Origin: Ifrita kowaldi
Lineage: Eukaryota > Chordata > Aves > Passeriformes > Cinclosomatidae
DNA length: 64,000 bases
Direction of reading: 5' to 3'
Assembly: GCA_013398055.1 (NCBI GenBank)
Contig: VZRS01000311.1
Location: 324,015 to 388,014, forward strand
Under the pieces are notes generated by a model that had not been told where the DNA came from, searched no databases, and saw only the letters and a program-made list of their open reading frames with translations. The position numbers and the translations under genes were made by a program. Shown piece after piece: positions 39,186 through 50,700 of the stretch. Within the stretch, counting starts at the first letter, position 1. Every line of letters begins with the position of its first letter.

Positions 39186-40362
39186 CTGCAAGTAATAAGG
39201 TTGTGCTGTACCTCAAATTGGGGACAAAGTTGTTGCATTCAGAGGTTGTATCTCGTTTTGCAGTCTTTTCCCAAAACTGAGTTGTCCCCTTAGATTTAGG
39301 GGAGTTTTTTTGCAGTTGAAAGTTTGATTTTGACCAGAGGTAAGTCTGTCAGAGTAAGTAACTTTGTAACTTACATTGACATTAAAGTTTAACAAGAGTT
39401 CAAGCCAGAGATTAAATCAATGGAGTGTGAAAAGAGATCATACTATCAGCCACTAATGCTTCACTTGAATTTTCATGCAAGGTTTGTCTGGCTTTTATCC
39501 TGCTTCTTGCTTTGGAAAGGCAAATCTATAACAATTCGCTAATCTACTTCACTGATCTACTCAGAGTCTTTCTGGAAATTCATTTGCCAGAGGAATGGCT
39601 TGGCAGCAGAGTCACTAAAATAGTAAAAAAACCAAATGATTCTAACATTTCTGACAAATAATCCTCACCTGTCTGTTGCCTTTAACCTTCATTGCTAAAT
39701 AGTTTAAGGCAAAATTATCCTTTTGTCCTGTGTCAGCAGTGTGAGGAAAAGGGCTTTTACTGCCTAACAAGATAAATCCATTGGCACTTGGCACTGGCAG
39801 TCCTGCCAAGAAATACTGTGCGGCATTGCTGCCGCTGAATTTGCTTTTCCGCTTCTGAACTGGGATCATCATGGATTGGATGCCACTGCCTAGATTAGGA
39901 TCTTGGCACTTAGTGAGCATATTAACTGAAGGGACAACTGCAAACATGGCAGTTTCAACCCGCTGAAATTGCAGCTGTGTCCTATGTTTCTGCCATGCTG
40001 AGGTCCTGGGCCATTTTGTCTTACAAGGAGCCAGCTCAGTCCTGCCCTCACTAGACCCTCAGTCCTCACTAGACTGACAGGATTTAAAATCAGATGAAAG
40101 AGAAGAAACACTTTAATACAGAGACAGAACCAGGGAAAGAAGCTCTGTCACTATTATAAAGATGTTAAAGGTTCCTGGTAAAACTCATAACATCTTTGCT
40201 TGGCATGATGAAGTCTTCATCAGTCCTGGATGGTAAATGAGAAACATGAAACTTCACGGGCATTATTCCAGGTAAATCTAAGTCAGCAAACTCTGCTTTA
40301 TCCAGGTCACAATGGAATAGCTCAATACACCTGTGCATCCCCAGACTATCCTCGATTTCACC
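39018..40362 (-). CDS. Unnamed gene or pseudogene, 3' end (three exon-like blocks)
   Basis: I do not recognise this protein. Three blocks read like real exons. Block A (40362-40169) encodes 64 residues, including CIELFHCDLDKAEFADLDLP and FHVSHLPSRTDEDF. Block B (40041-39669) encodes 124 residues, including APCKTKWPRTSAWQKHRTQL and SGSNAAQYFLAGLPVPSANG. Block C (39185-39018) encodes 55 residues, starting LVEEFACASVFHGKVQQYVR, then a TAG stop. B ends in CAG|GTGAGG and C begins after CTTGCAG, both phase 0. A ends in phase 2 and B begins in phase 2, so they join as a Leu codon, but the expected donor reads TT instead of GT. Introns are 127 and 483 bp. Amino-acid composition is not low-complexity. 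Upstream exons are not found; they may lie between 40.4 and 41.7 kb or in the gap at 41686. It could be a live gene with an assembly error, or a recent pseudogene. Confidence 0.55.
39669..40041 (-). CDS. Unnamed gene, exon-like block B
   Basis: 373 nt with a phase-2 start after GGGCAG and a phase-0 end before GTGAGG at 39668. It encodes 124 residues rich in Lys/Arg in the middle (PVQKRKSKFSGSN) and ends NYLAMKVKGNRQ. The acceptor is weak, with purines in its tract, so the exact start may shift, but the long open frame and perfect donor support it. Confidence 0.55.
40169..40362 (-). CDS. Unnamed gene, exon-like block A
   Basis: The frame opens after an acceptor-like TTTCTCTGACTGAAG with GGT GAA ATC and stays open for 64 codons plus two bases. 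The acidic, non-repetitive sequence contains GIMPVKFHVSHLPSRTDEDF. After ...RN and CT the strand reads TTAACA, where GTAACA would be a good donor. Without splicing the frame stops at once (CTT TAA). Confidence 0.5.
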
Positions 40363-40689
40363 CTTCAGTCAGAGAAACTACCCAGGGAAAGTCCATATCA
40401 ATTCCACAGCAATAAGGCAGCTTTGAATCAGAGCCTGCAATAAGTCAATTTAAGCACAAATCCATGGACAGGTTTAATTTCAGCATTTGCATAACTACTT
40501 CATTTTTCCACCAGACCCCCACCCTTTTTCAGTGCAGAAAATGAATAATGCTGCAAGGTGAATTGTGTTTCCTGAATTGTTAAAGTTTTTATAATCTTCC
40601 TTATTCACTAAGTAGCCTTGGGTTTTATTTAATAACCATTCAGAAGCAGTGCTGAATAGAAATACATTTTAGTTGATTTTCTCTTGGGT

Positions 40690-40825
40690 TTTTATGTTAT
40701 TCTCACTGTAACTGGTGCTTCACAAATGCAGCTTTTTCTTCACAAGATTCCTGAGGCAAGTTAATATTAGTATCTTCATCTTACAGATGAAGGACAGAAA
40801 GGTGGAGCAATTTAAGCAAGAACAT
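40690..40825 (-). repeat. MIR-like SINE
   Basis: On the minus strand the segment reads TTCATCTGTAAGATGAAGAT, then ACTTGCCTCAGGAATCTTGTGAAG, matching the order of the MIR core (catctgtaaaatggggataa...ctcatagggttgttgtgag). It is the best MIR candidate in the window. Confidence 0.55.
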
Positions 40826-41187
40826 TTCAAACATTTGCTATTTTTGGATACTTCTCTTGGGACACAAAGGCTTACTTGAAGGACTTGCTCTGCCTGGTTT
40901 CATGGTTTCATTTGGAGTGGGATGTACTTTCTTTCCACAGCTCAAGTCAGCACGGCAGAAATCAAAGGCTGGTACAAGCTACAGTGCAACTCCTCTCCAA
41001 GCAAACCAATTTGTCATCACTTGTCACATTCCCACCTTCCTTCTGTTCCCAGCTATATGTTCCCCTCCCCTTCCACCAGCACTGGCACCTGCCTGACTCC
41101 TTCTGTGAGCTCAGCCTGAGGAAAGGGAGAGATATGTGTGATTACTTTTTGACAACAAGCTACAGAATCAGTTTTGTATTTGTAATA

Positions 41188-41320
41188 ATCATAGAATCCT
41201 AGAACGGCTTGGCTTGGAAGGAACCTTAAAGATCATCTAATTTCAACAACCCTTCCATGGGAAGGGACATTTTCCACTAGACCAGGTTGTTTAGAGCTCC
41301 ATCCAGCCTGCCCTTATAAA
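41188..41320 (-). mobile_element. CR1 3' fragment
   Basis: The plus strand reads tcatagaatcctagaacggc, then ttggaaggaaccttaaagat and atggaagggacattttcc-like text (ccatgggaagggacattttc). This is a CR1 3' end on the minus strand. Confidence 0.9.
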
Positions 41321-41575
41321 GTGTATTTATTTGTTATTACTGTGTGCTATTACTAATTCTAAAATAACTATTTTATTTATGTGTAGTTAGGCATTAGCAA
41401 TTACATTTCAATTTACTATTTATTTACATAATACCTAACAATCACAGAATAAACATTCATTACTAATTATCGCCATACAATTTACATACAATTTACGCAT
41501 ATTGAAATAATATATTATCATATATAATTTATAAATTATATTTTACAATACCAGAACCCCATAAGCTTTCGATGG
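41321..41575. repeat. Extremely AT-rich stretch
   Basis: About 250 bp composed almost wholly of A and T with imperfect tatt/aatta words and a palindromic-looking tatataatttataaattata. It sits directly before the contig end at 41685. Nothing codes here. Confidence 0.7.
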
Positions 41576-41688
41576 TACTGCGGAGGAGGGGGAGCACCCA
41601 CACAGCACAGCAGCCCCTGCACTGAAGGGCTCACGGGTCGTCAAACAAATGACGTTTTTAGGCATCAATGAAATAGTAGAAAAACNGG

Positions 41689-41755
41689 GCCGCAGCGGGG
41701 CCGGGCCGCGCCGGGAAGGAGCTGCTGAGCTTCGGCGGCGAGGAGGAACGGGAAG
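41689..41755 (+). CDS. GCFC2: GCFC2 exon 1, 3' fragment
   Basis: Reads AAAGPGRAGKELLSFGGEEE then RE plus one base, ending before donor GTGAGG at 41756. Phase 1 joins exactly to exon 2 (GEEFFKVKKPSF). The LLSF..EEE...FFKVKK string matches the equivalent part of PAXBP1. The middle of exon 1 is missing in the gap. Confidence 0.88.
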
Positions 41756-44700
41756 GTGAGGCGGGATCGTGTGGGTGTGTCCCGGAGGGCAGGGCCGGGA
41801 GCTCCGGGATCGGGCTGCCTTGGGCTCCCGCCTCAGCGAGCCCCGCGCTGGGCACCCTCCTGCCTCTCGCTGTAAACGCGCCCAGCGGTGCTGTGTCAGG
41901 GGAGGGCTCTTGGGAGTGTTTGCTTGATAAACCCGTACTAAAGCATGGGCTGGGCCTGGTTAGTCTGGAGAAGGCTGAGAGGGGTCTCATCAATCCATCT
42001 AAATATCTCAAAGGCGGGTGCCAAGAAAATGGTTCCGGACTGTTTTCCGTGATGCCCAGCAATAGGATGAGAAGCAATGGACATGAACTAAAACACAAGA
42101 AGTTCCTTCCACCTCAACCCGAGAAAGAACCTCTTTAGCGAGGGTGGCAGAGCACTGGAACAGCTGTCCAGGGAGGGCGTGGAGTTTCCCCCTCTGGAGA
42201 CATTCCAAACCCACCTGGACATGTTCTGTGTTACCTGCTGCAGGTGACCCTGCCTTGGCAGGGGGTTGGACAAGGTGATCTCCAGAGGTCCCTAACAATT
42301 CTGTGATTCTNGCTCCCGCCCACCGGGGCGGGGCGCGCCGGGGTCGCCGCGCGTGCGCGCCGGGGCCCACGTTGGGATCCCTCCGGTTCCCGGGGCCGAT
42401 TCTCGGGAGCGATGTTCCGCCGTCCCCCGCGTAATTTCNAAATGGTTCCGGACTGTTTTCCGTGATGCCCAGCAATAGGATGAGAAGCAATGGACATGAA
42501 CTAAAACACAAGAAGTTCCTTCCACCTCAACCCGAGAAAGAACCTCTTTAGCGAGGGTGGCAGAGCACTGGAACAGCTGTCCAGGGAGGGCGTGGAGTTT
42601 CCCCCTCTGGAGACATTCCAAACCCACCTGGACATGTTCTGTGTTACCTGCTGCAGGTGACCCTGCCTTGGCAGGGGGTTGGACAAGGTGATCTCCAGAG
42701 GTCCCTAACAATTCTGTGATTCTGTGAAAAGTACTTTAACAATTTATGTCCATGTTCTTTTGGCTGGGAAGCATTTGAAATCTTCTTACAGTTGGAGAAA
42801 ACCAGAGAGAACAAGTACTGTGTGATTCCGTGACTAGTTAATGATGAACAAGCTTAAATAAATGAAACTTAAGTGTTTAATTGATACTTCTGGGCTGTTA
42901 CTGTTGTGGTTGATGGCAAGATGTGGCCACCCTGGTGGAGATAAGCTGCAAAGAGACCCTGCATTTCAGCAATGCAGCATTGCTGCGTTGAGACGGCTGA
43001 GCTGTACAGTTTTTAACTAAGTGGCGATGGATCATGAGTGATAAAGCCATAGTAATATTTAGAACTAATCCAGTCAGAACTGAAAGACTGGATGTGGCCC
43101 TTAGTGCCATGCTCTCGTTGACATGTTGGTGTTTGGTCATAAGTTGGACTTGATCTCAGAGGTCCTTTCCAACCTCATTGATTCTGTGATTCAGAAGTTA
43201 TGCTGTACACACATAGAGATTACATGCACTTTTATATGTAGTACATACATATATATATATGGGTATATTGTTGGCTTTATTAATGTTACTCAGAATCACT
43301 TTGTTTTATCTGGTAGGTGAAGAGTTTTTTAAAGTTAAAAAGCCATCCTTCAACGAAGTAACCTTTAGAATTAAAAAGAAGGAAAGCCTATTGCCTGCAC
43401 AGACAGAAGTTGAAGAAAGCAAAAGTAAGTCCTTTTTTTGGTTAAAAATATTATGAAGTGAAGAGTGATGTAAAAATACTGCTGTTAGATGTTAATTGAA
43501 CCCAGAATTATACTTACAGTGTTAGTTTACAGGTCTATAATTGTAATGTATTTGTGCTGAAATTATTTTCAGTTTGGTAAAAGATTATCAGAACTTGGAG
43601 TCTGTTCTTGAGAGAACCTGATTATGCAGAACCATGTACTACATCAAAGTTTACAAAGTTCTGATTAGTTTCTACCTCAACATCATATTTTTCAAACTAT
43701 GGGCCAGGTATCCATTTCTTATTGCTGTCAAATTGCAGTTTGATCTGAGTATTGGCATTGAGGGACAATGTGAGCTTAGTAGCATTTTGTTTGAAACTTA
43801 ATGTAAACATTATTAAGTTGTCTGCTCTTACAGCATTTAAATATTTTAATTGAATGCAGTCAATAGCTTTGATTATTCTGGTAGTATCCCTAGTTTCACT
43901 GAACTATAGACAGCTGCCCAGAGAGGCTCTGGACTCCCCATCCCTGGAAGTGTTCAAGGCCAGGTTGGATGGAGCCCTGAGCACCTGGTCTAGTGGAAGG
44001 TGTCCCTGCCCATGGAAGGGGGGATGGAACGGGATGATCTTTAAGGTCCCTTCCAACCCAAACCATGCTGTGGTAAGTTTCCTGTTGGAATATTTGGAGT
44101 TTGTGTGTTGTAGAAACAAATGTGTCTGAAAGTTCTCTTTAGTTATTCCCCTTTTGACACCTCTGTCAATTCACAGATATACCATATTTGCTAATGTTAG
44201 ATAAAAATAAATTAGATTGAGGAATAATTCCCTTTGAGATTATGATTCAGATGAGATGGTAAATTTTCTTAATAGCTTCTTATAAAAGGTAGTACCTTCT
44301 GCTGCTCAGTAGTCTGATGATGTACTGAAAGTATAGTGGCAGATGAAGAGAAGTCAATATTTTTAAAGAATTTGATAATAACTGGAGACAAGATAGAGAT
44401 AAGTGTTTATAGTTTAACTAAGAGCTCCCTCATTGTTAATGCTTTAAAAAAAGTGCTTTCTAAGTGCAGTTTTTCAAGTCAAGAATCCAAATATGCTGTA
44501 AGCAATCAGAATATTAATTAGTTGTTATCTGGGAGTTGATCTCATTGCTTTTGTGCATGTAAATACGCTCTGTGTCTCAGAAGGACTCATAGTCTTTCTA
44601 TGGGAAGCATCATCAAAGATGCTTTTATTCAGTACAAGAACTGGCTTGTAAGTGGCTGTTTGGAGTGTTACAGTTTGATATGTTTTGATGAGAACAGGTG

Positions 44701-47700
44701 GAGATAGTGACCAGCCTTTGCTGCAGCAAGGTGTAAATAATTTCTGGTAACCAGTTATGGCACATCATATTCCAGCAGCTGAAACTGAAATAACGGATCA
44801 TACTTTTTCCCCCCTAATACAGAAATCTGTCAGTTGGAGCCTGGAATTGGCAACACCAAAGGCACTTGTGAAGAGGAGGAAGAGGAGAATGAGGATGAAA
44901 CTTATTCTTCACTGAATGAGGACTACAGCTCAGACTCTGAAAATGAATCCGGCTCTCCACAGAGGGGAAAGGGTTTATCACCAGGTTAGTTCCCTTTTTT
45001 TTTTTTTTTNNNNNNNNNNNNNNNNNNNNNNAGAAAGCTGTTTTAGAACATTCTGTGTTTGAAGTACATGACGAGTGAGATAAGTCCCACTCAGCTTAAA
45101 CCACCTAAGGTATAGGCATCAGTTTATCCTGGGTCAGGCCTACCCTTCTGGAAGAATAGTGATGGTTCCCCCATATTTTTTGTTGCAAACATTTGTTGTC
45201 TTCCTGTGCTAATTTTGGAAATGGATCAGAAGTTATGAGCATTGGTTATAGAAGAAAGGCAGCAGAAAATTCCTCTTTAATGATGCACAATTCCCTTCAT
45301 GAGGTGAAAATAAAACCTCACTTTGAGGCTGATTTGTAAACTCTGGATTCCTTTGTAAGCTCACTGAGTTACCTAACCCTGATCTTTTAGGGAGACAGAA
45401 AAACAGAGGACAGGCTAACACAGATTTATTTAAACAAAGGATGTCTGAGCTTTGTTTTTGGAATGAGTGCTACTTTTTAAGGATGCATTTTCCATTTCCT
45501 TGGATTCAACATGGTTGAAAACCATTTTGTGTCCTGTATCCAGAACTGTACAGTGGTGCTGAACAGTTGTGATGATTGGCATTAGGTGCAGAGTGTTGCT
45601 TTTAGTCTTTTGCTTAGATTTTCTCACTCTTTCATGCAGGCGATATCCCCAGTGCAGCTCTCATTGAGGCTGCTTGGAGGAAGCGTCACTTAGCCAGGAC
45701 AGAGGCTGATTATCTTCCCCTGGATGTGTCAAACAGTCCTCAGGTACCTCAGAGAGGAGGAAGTAGTGATTTAGACAGTGAAGATGAGTCTGAAACAAAG
45801 AAACTCGATTTTGCTCCTAAAATGAGAACTCTTAGGCAGAGGATGACTGAAGACATGGGTGAGTTTGTATTGTTTCTCCCAGAGGCTTCGTTTTATTGTC
45901 TGGAACCAGGTGGGATTTGTCCAGTAGGGAGTGAGGCTTTGTTCCTCAGGGCTCTTGGAAAAAGTCTATACAGTTGATACTTGAGGCTTATATGGGTCAT
46001 CAAGCTGGTTTAGGTCTCACTTGTGGTGGTACAGGATACTTTGAGAAACATTTAAAAAATTATTTTTGGCCTTGTTGACTGCAAAAAAATGGCCTTGTAG
46101 AAGGCACATTTACTGTGAATAAACTTACTGTAAGTTCTGCCTCCTGGTTCTGGTCTGGTCTTCTAAGTGCTCTCCCTGCACTGACATTATAACTCCTTTT
46201 GAAAAATGAAAAACAAACAAACAAAACAGCATTCCAGCCCTTCAGAAGTAAACAAACCTACTGCATGAAAAACATAACTGGCTTTCCCATTGCTTTTATT
46301 CTCTTAGAGCTTCTTATGGTGTTGTTTATGAAGTACAGGTTTACTTTATTATTTGAGTAAGGGCTATAAGGAAGGTATAACTACGAGCAGAATCTGCCAT
46401 TCAAATTAATGCTAATGAGATATTTTTGTATCTGTAGTAGAGTGTATGTTTTGGAATGCTCAAGAGTATGTTGGGTGTAATGTCACAGTCTATACTTATA
46501 GTGTTGTTTACATGTATTAAACACAGCTTTGCTTTGAGACATAAAAACAAGATGCTTGTGTGCCTCCTACTGCAGTAGTAGTTGTGTGAGAAACAGTTGG
46601 GGAAATAAATGTTAGTGTGAATTCTACAAATCCCAGTAGCCTTTTCCAAGCCTTCGTTGCCTTTCAGTTTTGAAGTCCTCCATCTGCAGGTTTTTCATCT
46701 GCTGTTTTTTGTGTGTATCACTTCTCCAGTAGTGGTTGGGAGACCCATTGTTGCTTTAGATGGAGGAGAACAGGAGAGGGGAAAAATAAAGGGTGTAGTT
46801 CCATCTAATAGTGATTGTTTTAACTTCCAGTGTCTATGGGCGATGGATCAAGTGACGATGAAGCCAAGTGGGAAGAACAGCAAATAAAGAAAGCTGTTAA
46901 ACTCTGTCAGGTGACACATGCTTTCCTAACCCCTGGAAGTTGCTTTTTGCTCATAGGCAAGAGAGCTTGTCTGGGGAACTGTTATATGTCCTTCATGCCC
47001 TCTCATTAGAAAGGATTGTAGGAAGTTGTTCCCTGATTCTTCAGGGAAAGGATGATTGGAGAGATGGAAAGGTCATAATGAAAATCTGTAATCTCTGTCT
47101 GGCTGTTGACAAGAAACATGGTGGTGTCAGCCCCAAAGGCAGGTACCTGTTGTGATAAGAGATCACAAGAAGCAGAGAAGAAAATTCTGAACTCTCTGCC
47201 ATGCACGGTGTCTTGAAAGCAAGAGTATGCAAGTAATACAAATGTTGCAAAGTTGCAAAGCAAAAATTACTCTTTTATTCTGCTAAATTCCTGTTGAGTG
47301 GCAATCTGAGAGGTCCACAGTCCAGCAGAATGCTGTCTTTTTCCCAGTAAGTAATTGGCAAAAATAAACTGTATTCTGATGTGCTGGGAGTTTTGTTTCT
47401 GGCTTGGATCACTTACTCAGGATTAGACTAGGAGCATCTAAATAACCAGCTCTTTGTCAGAATTGACAGTTGTAGAAATTTTTCCAATTTGGGGAGTAGA
47501 GGAATGGGAGAAGGTTACATCTTTCTGAGGCTGGTGTTCAAATCCAGTAGGAAATGTGATCTTAGGTCCTCATACTCTACTTCTTTATGGAAAAGTTAAT
47601 TCTGCTCTTCAGGAAACAGCAGCAATTTTTAGCAGTAAACCTTGTTAGTTATGGACCTCATGCTTGAGTTGGTTGGGTTTTGTCTAGACTTTTTTGTGAT

Positions 47701-50700
47701 TGAAAAATGTATCTTTATATCAGTTGTCTAGTATTCAAATGATGTCTCGTTGATCTGTAGAGTTGCAAAGGGAGAAATGGTGTAAATGGTGTGTTAAAAA
47801 TTGACACCTAATTCTTGTAGGAAATTTGTGATGATGCTTCCGTGCGTAAATATCAACCAGCCAAACCCAAGTTTGATACCTCTGTTTCTCTACCACCTGT
47901 GAATTTGGAAATTGTGAAGAAGCGACTGACTGAAAGGTAACTCCTTAACTTACAAGTTGTCTGAGTTTTTGTCAGAGAATGAGACAACAGCTTCGAAGTC
48001 TTATTCTTTTTTCCAGAGTATTGGGCTTTTTTTGGGTTGTTCTCATGTGTAATGATGTCTAATGGAGTACCACAAATGTTTTACTTTATGTGGCAGTGCT
48101 TTGTTTTAGGGGAGCATTTGGACTTCCCAAGAGTGTTTTTGTCAACTTGAGCTTTAGAAAGTAAATTTATTTATTTGGTAGCAGCTTTTTATGCTTTCTG
48201 GCAGTTCTTGATAGGAGCCTTGGCTTGATGTTTCGTTTGCCCAGCAAGCAGAACTTCACTGGGGGCAGGTGGAGCTGGCACTCCCACCCCTCCTGTGGTA
48301 GTTCTTAGACCAGCTGCAAAAATAGCCCAGTATTTCCTAAAGTAGCCTAAGTTTTCTACAGGCTGTTCAGAACGTGCCTGGATCTTTTTCTTTAGTTGTG
48401 TGCCAGGCTGTGACTTTTCTTGAGCAGCTCAGCTGCTGTGTGGGCAGCTGAAGTGTCCTGGGGTGGACGTGGGAACCTCCTAGAGGGCGTGTGGGAAGGA
48501 CAGCTGGGGTCAGGCATCCCAAGGTAAGCCATCCCCTCTCATCGCTCCCAGCACTGGGAAGCAGCTGTTCAGATAGGTTTAGACAAGTAACTTAATACAA
48601 CTGAAACATAAATTGTGCTGTGAACTTGCACCAGGCTCTCTCTGTATCTGCTTTGCTTTGTACAGACCATCATTGATGCATTTGTTTAGAGAATTGAAGC
48701 TAAGTTGGACTAAATATTTTTTGAAATTGTATACTTTCTTAGCTTTACTTATCTGAAGGGAATTGAGTTAACTGAAGTAGGAATTTATGTACAGAATCAA
48801 ATAAGGAAAATAAGAATACAACTGTCAAGAGTGGGAAACCTGTCTGGAAAACAGCAAGAAGGGGAACCTGTTTGGTGTAAACTTTTGTAGATGGTTTTAA
48901 CATAATAAGTGCTGAAATAGATTATTCTTTTTTCTTTTTAATTTGTAGCACAGTAGAATGCAATACCTTAGTTCAGCTATTTTCTTTGGGAAGTGTTCAG
49001 TTCAGGGAGGTGAAGTAAGTTGTGGTCTTTGTCTTGATTCTGTTATGGGCTTGCTCAAGCTGAGCAAACACTTGGGATGTGTAAGGGGGGAAGGGGTAAA
49101 AAAGAGAGGAAGCAGAATTGTAATATATGTTAATGTTAGTGTGCTACCTGTCTAATAGTTACAGCTGTAGACAGAAGTTTTTGGATTTTATCATATACTA
49201 GTAAGGGTTCTCAGTTGGTTTGTATTTAATAGTGAGCACACTGTGAATACTTGCAGATACTGCTGTCCATGCAGCTTACATTACATTGGTGCGGACATGT
49301 TGATGTGAGCTGTAGTTTCCCCCGGTTTACACTGGGTAAAATCTACTTACAGTGTCATATCACATAATTTGGCTTTTATATTTTTGGGAAGTGTGGTGTA
49401 TTGAGGAGTCCAGGTAAGATATCAGTGGTGCTTTCAAAATGAGCACCACAGAAATGGCATTTGGGTCTCCAAAGCATGATGTTTGTCCACAGCCTGTGCT
49501 TCTGCAAATGATGGCATGGGTAAATCTTTCAATGCTGCTCAGGTCAAATGCAAGTGCTATTATTAGCACAGGCAAAGATTTTGTGTGTGGTTATAATGGG
49601 AAAAATGTTTTGGAATGCATCAGCTGTTAAGTTGGGAATAGTTCTGATTGCCTGGGTTTCTCTCTTTTAGGATAACATCCTTACAGGATGTGCACCGTGC
49701 CCACCAGAGAGAGTATGAAAAATATATGGAGGATATTGAGAGCTCAAAGATGTCTGTCCAGGAATTAGAGAAGTCTTCAGAGGCAGCTCTGAATTACAAA
49801 TTCTACAGGGCCATGAAAACATATGTAGAAAACTTGATAAACTGTTTGAATGAAAAAGTATGTATATTTTCCTCCTTTTTTTTTTTTTAAGATGATAAAG
49901 GTGTATTCTGTTAACGAAAAATGAGGAATACCACCCAGTTAAAAATCAGTTCTGTCAGAATAAAGTTTAATTTTAATTTAATCTTGTGCCACTTTGCAGT
50001 TGTGAATTTCTTCAGGTAACTATAAGAGAAGAGATGTTAGTGAATACATTTTCTTCAATGGCTAGTGCCTCAAAAGCAAACTGACAGAAAACAAGGGACA
50101 CCAATATTGTCCTGGTGAACCCTTTTGTATGAAGTCATTATACTTGATGAGTAACTGGCATTTGGTTTGTATTTTCAGCTTTATAAAAAAAGCCTGAAAA
50201 ACTCCAGTGACCAGGAACTTGTCAATCTATGATACTTCTGTTCTAATTTCTCAGCTGTATGAAAAACCCATGGAAAATGGTTTTTGTTCATGCTTGTGAG
50301 ATTTAAATCAATTGAAAACCTGATTAGTGTTTACTGTATTTCAGCTGAAGAACATTAATGAACTGGAATGGGCTGTACATGCACTTTTTCAGCAACGAGC
50401 CTTGAGAGTATCGAAGCGAAGGCAAGAGGAGCTGAAAAACGAATCTGCCTATATTCAGCATCTGACAGGTTAGTATGAAGTTCAGATTTTCAGTGAGAAA
50501 ATAACTTCTGTCTTCAAGCAGAAATAGTTAATTTTTGGGTTAAGATTTTAATTTTCACTTTTGATCTCCTTTCCCCTTCCCATTGTAGGTATGTTCTACT
50601 GTACCTCATTTGAGATTCTTACCTTGGTAATGCCCATGATACTGTTTTTCTCTGGTTTAATTTCTCTGTATATGACATGACCAAGTACATTGTCAATTTT

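Larger units (their letters stand above)
41686..42439. other. Misordered contigs at GCFC2 exon 1 (Ns at 41686, 42311, 42439)
   Basis: Three single Ns delimit a 624-bp contig (41687-42310), a 127-bp contig (42312-42438) and the next long contig (from 42440). The 284 bp at 42027-42310 recur at 42440-42723, so the outer two contigs overlap. The 127-bp contig holds the promoter and start codon of GCFC2 and belongs before 41687. Confidence 0.88.

Noticed and set aside
40373..40450. Possible further upstream exon of the unnamed gene (ALIQSCLIAVELIWTFPG on the minus strand)
   Set aside because: The acceptor and donor look fair, but the next intron would be only about 50 bp, too short for a vertebrate.
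41080..41125. Possible 27-nt exon AELTEGVRQ on the minus strand after a strong acceptor
   Set aside because: Too short to judge; no phase or homology support.
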